A DNA stretch of 64,000 nucleotides from Caprella mutica (taxonomy: Eukaryota; Arthropoda; Malacostraca; Amphipoda; Caprellidae): assembly GCA_947561585.1 (NCBI GenBank), contig CANNZV010000261.1, positions 186,001 through 250,000 of the forward strand. Direction: 5' to 3'. Made by a program: the position numbers and the translations under genes. Below the pieces are notes generated by a model that saw only the letters and a program-made list of their open reading frames with translations, was not told the DNA's origin and ran no database searches. This document shows, in pieces, positions 1-11,200 of the stretch (position 1 is the first letter of the stretch; each line of letters starts with the position of its first letter).

Positions 1-175
1 CTAAGCATTAAGCAATAAGTATAACCTACTAAGCATTAAGTAATAAGTATAACCTACTAAGCATTAAACAATAAGTATAACCTACTAAGCATTAAACAAT
101 AAGTATAACCTACTAAGCATTAAGCAATAAGTATAACCTACTAAGCATTAAGTAATAAGTATCCACCTACTAAGC
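1..175. repeat. 28-bp tandem array
   Basis: About six copies of a 28-bp unit built on CTAAGCATTAAGCAATAAGT followed by ATAACCTA. It is cut by the window's left edge. Units differ by single bases (AAGCAA, AAGTAA, AAACAA). Positions 176-345 after it are AT-rich sequence with partial echoes of the unit and no gene that I can see. Confidence 0.9.
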
Positions 176-345
176 ATTCAATAGTAGGTATAAATTTTTA
201 ATGTATAGAGTATAAATCAATAGGATAACATAATAAAAATTAAGTAATAAGTACAAACTACTAAACTAATAGGTAGAGCATCAATCACTTCAATGTTTAA
301 ATGTCTCTATAGTAAATCATTACAATAATTAAAATCAAACTTTAA

Positions 346-1776
346 CCCAACAAGCATTTCCTTCTCAACTCTGTAAGTTCAGAGCAATCATCACTAGTCC
401 CAATAGATGATAACAGTGTTCAGAATAACAGAAACTCTGTAAGTTCAGAGCAATCATCACTAGTCCCAATAGATGATAACAGTGTTCAGAATAACAGAAA
501 CTCTGTAAGTTCAGAGCAATCATCACTAGTCCCAATAGATGATAATAGTGTTCAGAATAACAGAAACTCTGTAAGTTCAGAGCAATCATCACTAGTACCA
601 ATAGATGATAACAGTGTTCAGAATAACAGAAACTCTGTAAGTTCAGAGCAATCATCACTAGTCCCAATAGATGATAATAGTGTTCAGAATAACAGAAACT
701 CTGTAAGTTCAGAGCAATCATCACTAGTCCCAATAGATGATAACAGTGTTCAGAATAACAGAAACTCTGTAAGTTCAGAGCAATCATCACTAGTACCAAT
801 AGATGATAACAGTGTTCAGAATAACAGAAACTCTGTAAGTTCAGAGCAATCATCACTAGTCCCAATAGATGATAACAGTGTTCAGAATAACAGAAACTCT
901 GTAAGTTCAGAGCAATCATCACTAGTCCCAATAGATGATAACAGTGTTCAGAATAACAGAAACTCTGTAAGTTCAGAGCAATCATCACTAGTCCCAATAG
1001 ATGATAACAGTGTTCAGAATAACAGAAACTCTGTAAGTTCAGAGCAATCATCACTAGTCCCAATAGATGATAACAGTGTTCAGAATAACAGTAACTCTGT
1101 AAGTTCAGAGCAATCATCACTAGTCCCAATAGATAATAATAGTGTTCAGAATAACAGAAACTCTGTAAGTTCAGAGCAATCATCACTAGTCCCAATAGAT
1201 GATAACAGTGTTCAGAATAACAGTAACTCGGTAAGTTCAGAGCAATCATCACTAGTCCCAATAGATGATAATAGTGTTCAGAATAACAGAAACTCTGTAA
1301 GTTCAGAGCAATCATCACTAGTCCCAATAGATGATAACAGTGTTCAGAATAACAGAAACTCTGTAAGTTCAGAGCAATCATCACTAGTCCCAATAGATGA
1401 TAACAGTGTTCAGAATAACAGTAACTCTGTAAGTTCAGAGCAATCATCACTAGTCCCAATAGATGATAATAGTGTTCAGAATAACAGAAACTCTGTAAGT
1501 TCAGAGCAATCATCACTAGTCCCAATAGATGATAACAGTGTTCAGAATAACAGTAACTCTGTAAGTTCAGAGCAATCATCACTAGTCCCAATAGATAATA
1601 ATAGTGTTCAGAATAACAGAAACTCTGTAAGTTCAGAGCAATCATCACTAGTCCCAATTGTTGTGGTTTGTACAGTCACTATTCTTCCTATAGGAGGTCC
1701 TTCATCTTGCGTCCCAAATAATTCAGGAGTTTGTTTCTCTTTCCTTTCCTTGGCTGCAATAAATGAGAACTGTTAG
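346..1776 (+). CDS. possible coding exon with 22-residue repeats
   Basis: The plus frame is open from just after a TAA at 343 to a TAG at 1774-1776. It runs through all 66-bp units as a hydrophilic 22-residue repeat (unit begins NSVSSEQSSLVP and ends IDDNSVQNNR), followed by about 38 non-repeat codons. Three of the five recurrent variants (AAC/AAT, GTC/GTA, TCT/TCG) are silent in this frame, while all five change the residue on the minus strand. That bias favours plus-strand coding. There is no ATG at the start and no convincing acceptor, so if real it would be an internal or partial exon of a disordered Ser/Asn-rich protein. I do not recognise a family. Chance openness of a 66-bp repeat is the alternative. 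Confidence 0.28.
   Translation, partial: PNKHFLLNSVSSEQSSLVPIDDNSVQNNRNSVSSEQSSLVPIDDNSVQNNRNSVSSEQSSLVPIDDNSVQNNRNSVSSEQSSLVPIDDNSVQNNRNSVSSEQSSLVPIDDNSVQNNRNSVSSEQSSLVPIDDNSVQNNRNSVSSEQSSLVPIDDNSVQNNRNSVSSEQSSLVPIDDNSVQNNRNSVSSEQSSLVPIDDNSVQNNRNSVSSEQSSLVPIDDNSVQNNRNSVSSEQSSLVPIDDNSVQNNSNSVSSEQSSLVPIDNNSVQNNRNSVSSEQSSLVPIDDNSVQNNSNSVSSEQSSLVPIDDNSVQNNRNSVSSEQSSLVPIDDNSVQNNRNSVSSEQSSLVPIDDNSVQNNSNSVSSEQSSLVPIDDNSVQNNRNSVSSEQSSLVPIDDNSVQNNSNSVSSEQSSLVPIDNNSVQNNRNSVSSEQSSLVPIVVVCTVTILPIGGPSSCVPNNSGVCFSFLSLAAINENC
367..1658. repeat. 66-bp tandem array
   Basis: Nineteen full 66-bp units (367-1620) plus a partial one, without indels. Because 66 is a multiple of three, reading frames stay open on both strands. 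Only five classes of base variant recur: AAC/AAT, GTC/GTA, AGA/AGT, GAT/AAT and TCT/TCG (plus-strand codons). Every unit also carries GTAAGT, a perfect splice-donor consensus on the plus strand. Confidence 0.95.
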
Positions 1777-2055
1777 TTTCTCTCGGTTAAAATAAATCCC
1801 TATAGTAATCAGTGTATTTTATATTGTCTATCACAAAGAATAATTGTGATGGAGACATTAGACTCATTCAGTCGTAAGTTCTTTTTTTTTCAGTTTGTTG
1901 TAACAAATGAAATGGCACCAACTGAAAATACTCATCATATTATTTGGTGTAACGGTTATTTTCTACAGTTTGTCGGTTTAGATCAGTGCTAAATAATTAT
2001 TATCATATCTATAATCATAACAATTAGGCACATGAAAGCATAACCATGTAAAGCA

Positions 2056-2061
2056 TTTATT
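2056..2061 (-). promoter_or_regulatory. polyadenylation signal AATAAA
   Basis: AATAAA on the minus strand, about 31 nt after the TGA of the receptor gene's terminal exon. The spacing and context fit a short 3' UTR. A chance match is possible in AT-rich DNA. The stretch 1777-2055 holds nothing else that I can identify. Confidence 0.5.
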
Positions 2062-2091
2062 CAGAATATTGTTATCATCCTCAAATGTATT

Positions 2092-2203
2092 TCAAATACC
2101 GGGAAAATAAAATAATGGAACCTGAGGGAATTCAAAGGTGGCTAAGCTGTTAAAAATATCAAGAGTCATGCACATGACTGTGTTCTCGTACAGACTCCAT
2201 GCG
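2092..2203 (-). CDS. exon 12: terminal exon
   Basis: 112 nt from an acceptor TTTCAAG to TGA at 2092-2094, about 36 residues beginning AWSLYENTVMCMTLDIFNSL and ending in a hydrophobic/aromatic tail. The phase fits exon 11 and an AATAAA follows. No counterpart was found after copy A. A GT at 2119 could make it an internal exon instead, so the 3' end is the least certain part of the model. Confidence 0.55.
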
Positions 2204-5200
2204 CTTGAAATAACAATTTTCCAAATCATATGAAAAAGAATAAAACAACAGATGAATAGTTTCACGAGAAACAAACCAGAAAAGTTCTATAAGAATATCA
2301 CTAAAAAATGTTAGAAAATTCATGTCAAATGTCTAACTCTTCTGTATTATGGTGAACGCAGGAAAGCTACTCTGTGTCCAAACTGTTTGCTAACCGAAAC
2401 AAAGGATGATTTGGGTTCACTCTCTTATATATTCGAATTTATCTAATTAAAATAAAATAGAACAGTTAACAACAAAATATAGTGTATTAAATCTGTATTC
2501 TATTTCATTTGAATTAAATACCTATTTGTTATATTTCAAGTTATGAATTACGCTTATTAATAGTACATGTGAATATATAATTGGTAGCTATTATTGATTT
2601 ATGACGAAAGATTGGTTTGTTGCCTGAAGAGATGAAAACATTGCCTATATTTTGAGTACATTTCTAGTTAGCTAAAATAAACTTTACTGTGTTTGTACGG
2701 ATAGACTCAAGAAATGAATAATGTTCCAATTGAATAACTTGACACTATTATTTTCTCTTTCACTGGAATATCTTCCTGTGGTCAAATGAATCACCCCCAT
2801 AAATAGTTTCCTTATCTTTATTGGTCTGTCTGTCTGTCACGCTTTGAATACATAGAGCTCAGTCATAGACTTGTGATAAACTACACATCCGGTTTGAATA
2901 ATATTCAGAAATTAGACTAATTATGTTAACAAGTGATAGCATGAATACCAATTCTTATATGAGTGCAATAAATGATTATTCCTGTAACTGAATTAGAAAT
3001 TATTTAAAATCTACAATGAAAGTTTATGAAGAACTATTTGCAACATCAGTCAGAAAATTAATGTAACTCATCAGTCATGTCTTTGATATAATTATAATAT
3101 AATTATCCTTTTCCAATTAATAACTTCCATTAAATCTGAGGACACAGACCAAAGAGTTGATAGTTAAATTACACAAATATTGATAGTGATGCAATTGAGA
3201 ACACGTTATTCTTAACGGGCAATTACACTAGTGATAAAATAAAGAACAACATTCACACCCAAGTTACAGAGCTAACTTAAAGATAAGAAATAGGGTAGTT
3301 CTTCAATCTCAGTTACGCAGTAAATAAATCTTTACCTTGCCAGCTCCAGTCGGTAGCAGTTCAAATCTTTCTCGCTGTGATTGTCTTTGCAAGCAAAGCA
3401 GAACTCATTGCGTGCAGAACTGAAATAGAATAACACGTGTTATCAACTATAAGTAATGGCATTTCAGTTATTGATTGTTCTACGGTAATTATTGTGTTAT
3501 TTTGAAGTTAGAAAGTGGTTATAATTTGCTATATCTTTTTCCAATGATCTTATCTTGATACATTTTCCCTACAGGATCTTATCTAATTTATAAGAGAATA
3601 ATTATATCACCGTAGAGAAAATACTTTTATTAATTTCAGAAGAATTTATTTTTCTTTTCATGTTTATTTGTAGTGTTCATCTTCTCAAACTGACCTGAGT
3701 TTGACTGCCCTGGTAACTCCATCATTCTTAGTTTTGAAGTTTTTGGCGCTTAACTTATCCACCAAAGCTGTGACGTCGGAAGCAGAGAGAGAACATCTCG
3801 CTAGGTAAAGCTCAAAGAATCTGTAACGTGGATAATAACTATAGTAATAGGCACACACTGTTATGAATAAATGTGAAGTAGGATAATCATTAATATTAAC
3901 TCTTGAAATATATACCTTATTGAAATTAGTAGCTATAATCTTCCACTTCAATCTTACATATTGGATATAGAGTAAATTAAAAAATATCAGGACATTATTT
4001 AGACAGGTGGGTATTTTCATTTTAATTTGGTATTTCTATTGCATGGAAGAGGTGGAAAGATATGAGTATTAAAAAGTTAATTTAAGTTACTGTTGTAAAA
4101 GTAATAGAAAATGGTAGTTATTTATATTCCTAATGTAATACTTGTCACATATTAAACAAAAGAAAGTGTGCAGTACACACCAGGAAGTATGCATTACACA
4201 TAATTAATGTGAAAGAAATGTATAAATAATATAAAATAGATTCAACTGAGATTACACAATGTTCCAGCAAATAAATTTTCTAATTCCAATAGCAATTACA
4301 TCTCAAAATTAGTAACTAATTGTACTCTAATTAAACACTCTTAAAGTTTTACTTTCATTCCATCTCTTGAAAAGCTAACAATGTTTAACACTGAGGTAAC
4401 TGTTTGGACAAACAGTCTCATGACTCACGATCTTGAGTCTCTGGTAGACTTTACTGGTGCTAGGCTGCTGATTGTACTGCAGACATTTTCAAGAGAATCA
4501 GAAGGTGAGTCCGTTAGAGTAAGTACAGGGGAACAACCATCGGAGTCACGGGGCAAAGGGAAGCTGCCATCACCGAGACTCTCACCTTCATACTTGAACA
4601 TAAACTCTGTAACAAAGAGTTGGGAATAACAGATGATTGTGTGACTTAACCTGCATAACCACATGTTGTACCATATATGGTACGTGATGATTATAATAGC
4701 GATTGTGAACAAAGTAGTATCATAACATAGGTAATTTACTTTTATTTCATTCAAATTATTCAAATAATAATTTATAATGTAATGGATTGGGATTTAATTC
4801 AAATGAATAAATATAAAGAAATATATAATTAATATAGAGAATAAAAAATACCATTAATTGACTTTAAAATAAAAATAAAAAGAGACTACGAAAACAACTG
4901 CTTCACCTTTTTTCGTAATTCGTATTATTTTCCTTTTATGACGAGAAATAAAAATAGAAAATAAATGTTCACAATGGTTATCATTTTTATGACGAAAATA
5001 AAAGACAAATTTTGCATGAATGAAAATATAATAATTGTTATATATTATGGGAAATAAACTGATATGGTGGAAATAAACTAATATTCGAAATATAACATAT
5101 TTATTCATACAACAAAATAATGTAATTAATTTGTTTTAATGGAAATAAAAAACAATTTTTCATACTAGATTAGATGGTGTGAGGTGTTATGTTAGATGTT

Positions 5201-8200
5201 ATTGAATTTAAATAAATATTTTGATATTTTTTATTTTAATCGAAAAATAAAAGCGAATAAATAACACAGAGAGATATAACTGTCGGACTAGTGGGGCGTC
5301 AGCCTAATGGCACGTCTTCGTTGTAAGGTAATTTCTACTATCCAGAACAGTGTTTCTATGTACCTAACGAGTAACTAACTACTCAATTACAATTTAAACT
5401 GTGTATCTTTCTATAAACTTCCATGACCGAAAATAATATGAACTTCAATAGGTATAATAATTTTACACAATTTAAAGCGTTGTCGGTATAATTTGAAATT
5501 AAACAGATCATTAATTTCCTTATACTCACAAGTAAGCTAAGTCATAAAATATACATTTTATTTGATAGTCAGTCAGTGTTTTAAATCTTGAATATGATAG
5601 AGTCAGATAGACAGTGGTGTACTAAACGAAAGTCCACCCCAAGTGACTGTATGAGAACAAACCTATTTACAAACAGTCAAGCTTTGAATGACCAGAAACT
5701 AATACAATGAATTACATTAGATGTTAACATGAATGTATAGTATATATTTGTAAGTAAAATAACAGCTTATAAAGAAATAGAAGTACACAGTTAAAAACAT
5801 TAATTTTTCTCTCGGTTATCATTTACCGCCACAACATTTCCCCCAATCTGTATATCCCTATATAGTATATAGTATATAGTAATATACGTTCACACGCACC
5901 GCCCCATCATCTCACCCCCCCCCCCCCTCTATCAGTAGTTTTTAGCTACCTACCGAAATGTTTAACAAATTAATGAGCCTAGAACTGCAAAGAAAAGCTG
6001 TAACATGACAACTGATAGATCTCTGACTATATTGTTATAACCAAATTATATTCAAATGTTGAACTAACATATAATTATTCTTTGATATGATTATTCTAGA
6101 ATCTAAATTAATCATGTATTTTCACAACTATGGTCGTTGTAAAAAATATTATTGAAATAGCTATATAAAATCATATTCAGGATAAAAAGATGTATTATTG
6201 TGACTGTTATTTGAATGACGATTTGTGATATATTGAGTACATTTTATACTGATAAGTGATGACCATTTTACGTATGATAGATGGAATTCATGGTTTACAC
6301 TACCTAGTTTAATTATTCGATTGAGATATTTGTTATTAAATTTAAATAAATAATTTGATATAAGAATATTGATTAGTTATGTACAATTTAGATAGCTGAC
6401 TAATTAGGGTAAGTTCCGAGTTATCGAACGGTTTCATTTTCGAGCACGTAAAAAATATATTATAATTATTATTTTATACTCATATTAACCTTTTTTACTT
6501 GTTCGTAAAACTGGAACCGTTCGATAACTCGGAACTTACCCTATAGATAGGTATGATTTACTTGGTTGTTTAGTAACTTGGTACCTAGTAACATACAGTC
6601 TTTTAGTTAAAACTTATAGGAAACGTAACAATGTTCGGACACCTATAGTACTCGGAAAGTGAATTTTCTACAACATATCAAGGTAGTTAGTACTAAACTA
6701 GGAAATGCTTTATGTTTTAGGTTATGTTACTATAAATAAAGTACCTAATTATTATGTTGAAGATTTTATTAATAAAATAATATTGAAATATTGTAGTAAC
6801 TTATAAGTTACAATTAAAGATATTATCTTATTTGTAACTTATAAGTTAAATTAAATAACACTGGGTATATAGTACATATCATAGGATATTTCAAAGATTA
6901 TACTTATCCATTAGTTCTCTTTCTTTCAAGTAAATGAGAGAGAAATTTGTGAAAGAGCAATGAGTGCTTTACTTCACTCACTCTATTTGGTGCAATGAGT
7001 GCTTTACTTCACTCACTCTATTTGGTGCAATGAGTGCTTTACTTCACTCACTCTATTTGGTGCAATGAGTGCTTTACTTCACTCACTCTATTTGGTGCAA
7101 TGAGTGCTTTACTTGACTCACTCTATTTGGTGCAATGAGTGCTTTACTTCACTCACTCTATTTGGTGCAATAAGTGCTTTACTTCACTCACTCTATTTGG
7201 TGCCTAGAGTGACATTATAAGGGGGGAGGTGTCGTAAAGGAGGGGGCTAAGGGGGACAGGGGAGGGTAGCATTATGGTTAGTGGCGGGATGTTTGCTATC
7301 CTCCAATAATCTCACTAATAAAATACTTATTTCTTTCCTAATAATAATTAACTTGTTTGCAATATATCATGTACATTTAAGTTTATTTCACAACACTGAA
7401 TCATTGACAGTTAACATGTACTGCAAATAATGATATCATATACTGTTTTTATAGGATGGCGTATTTCTCTATACCGATAAATAATACAAATTAATCACTG
7501 CAATATAATTATTAATAAGGTATATAATAAGTCATAATTAGCTCTAAATTTATTTATAAATAGTTTATATATTTGTTACTATAAATAAACAAATAAATAA
7601 TTTAATCATTTCCCTTCAGTCTATTGGTGATACCTAAGTACGTAGTGTCTTAGATGATTGACAGATGATTGACAATGATTCATTCGATTTCATCATTGAA
7701 TGTAGTTTGTTGTTTCCGCTAGTTTGTTGTACTGCACACTAAATTATTATTTAATGACCAGGCTGGGGCACGCCCCCCTATGTACATATATTTGTTGTTA
7801 AATCAGATATAACATGCAAAAAATGTCGGACTAAAGTGGCGTCGGACTAAGTAGGAGTCGGACCAATGAATAGTAACCTAAACTATGATATATCATAACT
7901 CGATATGATATATCATAACTGGATATGATATATCATAACTGGATATGATATATCATAACTGGATATGATATATCATAACTGGATATGATATATCATAACT
8001 GGATATGATATATCATAACTGGATATGATATATCATAACTGGATATGATATATCATAACTGGATATGATATATCATAACTCGATATGATATATCATAACT
8101 CGATATGATATATCATAACTCGATATGATATATCATAACTCGATATGATATATATGACCCAGCTAACCAAAAGCTGTTTGTCCCACGTCTTAAGACGTCT

Positions 8201-11200
8201 GATACCCCTCGCTATAGAGGGATTTAAGACGTGGTACAAGACGTGGGGCGGGGGACATCAGACGTCTTGTAGACGTCTAACCCTCTTCATTTGCACAGGG
8301 GTTCCGCTCTGCAAGACGTCTGATCCCACGTCTTGTCCCCCTCTGACAGAGGGGGACATCCACCTGTCCCACGTCTTACTCCACTCCGTTTTCAAGACGT
8401 GGGACCCACGTGGGACAGAGTGTGGATGTCCCTCGCTATAGAGGGATTCAAGACGTGGGACCCACGTGGGACAGAGTGCGGATGTCCCTCGCTATAGAGG
8501 GAAGAGGGAAATAAGACGTGGGACCCACGTGGGACAGAGTGAGTATTCAAGACGTGGGACAGAGTGAGAATATCCCCCTCTGCAAAACGTGGGACAGAGT
8601 GTGGATGTCCCCCTCTGCAAGACGTGGGACAGCTAGAGTGCGGATGTCCCCCTCTGCAAGACGTGGGACAGAGTGCGGATGTCCCCCTCTGCAAGACGTG
8701 GGACAGAGTGTGGATGTCCCCCTCTGCAAGGGGGACATATCTCTCTTTTGACTCAAACTACTTCGGCTAATTGGGGTATATAAATATGTATAAGCAATAA
8801 AAAAGATCATACTAATATTATTGCCATTTCTTACCATATTGCATATAGTGTATATGTACATTTGGCTGTATATCATTTATTTAATTGTTACATATTGTTA
8901 TATACAAATTAAATGGGAAGAAATGGAGAAATAATTGTAGTGGTCATCTAGGGAATCGAACTCAGAACTCTAGAGTGATGTACTATTGAAGCCTGCGTCG
9001 CTACCACTCAGCCATCCTGGACATGGTAGAAGTGGTATTGAAATGATCTTTATGCAACTTGATAACTTGCGTGCTTCTTAAAATTATTTTAAATAAATAT
9101 AATTTAATATTCTACATTTTGGTATCTTTTATTTTTTAATGTAAATGATATGAATGTGTATAAAGTTATTTATTAATATTTGTATTGATAATGTTAATTA
9201 ATGTTATTAACTACCTAATTACCTATAACTGTTTATTAATATTACCTATAGTTACCTTCTGGTGGTATCACTACCTTATACCTATCTAGTTACTTACTAG
9301 AGTTTATTTATAACTACCTAGTAACCTGTATACTGGTAATTATAAAATCTTCAAACCGGTTTGTTATTTGAAGTTAATTATTTTGTGACTTTAAAATAAA
9401 ACAGTGACATTGGATATTTCCCTTCTGCTCAAATGTTTGTGGTTTTAGAATGGTTGTTTGACAATAATATTTATTGCTTTAAGAGAGTGAATAAGAGTTT
9501 CAAACTCTGTTACATGTAATGCATTTGGTGAGGGTAATTAACCACCTACTGTTTTCTCTACACCAGAGGTTTTCTGTGGTTTACTTTATAGAAATAACGA
9601 GCTCTTGAGGTTTCATGTATCCTAACAGATTTCAAGTTTGATGTTTCTTTTCTGTGAGAAAGTAATTAGCTTAGTCGGAAATATAGGAGGAGTTATTTTT
9701 GAATTGGTCAGTTTCTATTAGTTGAGGGTAGAATTAGGGACAGCCTACAAGAGGGTTGAGAACCAATCGGAATTGGAGAAGTGAGATCAGCGGCATCTTA
9801 CGTTTGGATTTGGGTGGAGTTTAAGATGAATCTGGGGAGTATATAAGCGGTGGATTGAGATTATGGAGGAGTTCTACTCTGTCTGTCGCCACTCTCTGCT
9901 TACAAGAGTGTCTTAAGTAGTTTACCGGTCTGGATAAGACCCCGGCGGGGTGAAGTCTTCTCTCACCCCAGCCTTAGGTGACCATCGCAGGACTTAGTCG
10001 ATGAAGATCTCCGCCCGTCATAGTGGTGGAGATAGGATCCTTAGCAAGTGACTGAATCTTGTAATTCAATGGATCCCGGCAGCAGAGGTTGTATTCTTTA
10101 CGGCAGAGACGAAGCCAAATGAGACAGGATGTGGGAACCAAGAACTGAAGTCTATTGCAGAATAACTTCTGACGTTGCAGAATAACTTCTGACGTTGCAG
10201 AATAACTTCTGACGTTGCAGAACAACTTCTGATGTTGCAGAGTAGACAGTCAATAAGCAGTAGGAGTCTGAAGCCAGAGTCACCATCATAGTACCATGAT
10301 TTGCACGAGATGTCGTCCACGTCAATTAGCAAAGTTCCAGTGGAGGACTGCAACCGTTACCAACACACTAGTACCGTGGTTCCGAAGAGTTTCCAGCCAA
10401 ACCTACTCCATTAGGAACTCAGTAACCCCCACCCGTTTTCCCTCAGTGATTGTGTCAGTGTTTAATTGTGAAAAAGTATACTCTCAACCTCCAAAGCTTG
10501 ACCCATTTTGTAAGTTAAACTCCTCCATAGGTAGATATTTGATTAATTAAATTAAATGTACGATGTTTAGGTAGGATTTACTATTTCTCGAACCTTTTGT
10601 CTGATCTATTACTTAATTAGAGTACACCTAATTTAAAATATGACTGTGTTTTATTTAACCTTGTTATTTTGGTACGATATTTGATTGGATGCTATTTAAT
10701 GAAGTGAAGATATTGATGATTATTATTGACAAGTAATGTAAACAGTAAATTAAACAAATTGATTATTCTTTCTAGGGAGAATCGTAACCCACGTAAATAA
10801 ATGCCCGCTCGGCACTAATTAATAACCACGCTATCATGTGAATGAAAGAAGTTAAATACTGGAAATATTGAATATGAATATTGAAATAAAGAAATGCCTG
10901 CCCATATGGCAGAAAAAAGAAACACCCCCCCCCCCCTCAGGGACAAACCCCCGAACATACAAACCTACAAGTGATAACCACCAATCTGTACCTACTGGTG
11001 GTTATCACTACTTACCTATTACGTAGTATTTATCAGTACCTACATAGTTACCTACATTACTGTTTGTTAATACCTACCTAATTACCTACTGGTGTTTATC
11101 AATGCCTACCTAGTTACCTACATCTGCTTATCAATACCTAATTAGTTACCTTCTTGTGTTTAACATTGCCTATACCTAGTGGCCTACAACTGTATATAAA

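Noticed and set aside
365..1657. 430-codon minus-strand frame over the 66-bp array
   Set aside because: Open only because the unit is 22 codons. All five recurrent variants change the residue in this frame, and the plus frame fits better.
3685..4020. 111-codon frame taken as one exon
   Set aside because: Similarity to the paralogous exon ends at the acceptor at 3821. The upstream part is intron.
8941..9021. Functional tRNA gene
   Set aside because: Box A and B are present, but I cannot draw a full cloverleaf or a clear anticodon. A SINE head is more likely.
9820..10480. LTR retrotransposon
   Set aside because: There is a TATA-like box, but no second LTR, no convincing primer site and no gag/pol text nearby.
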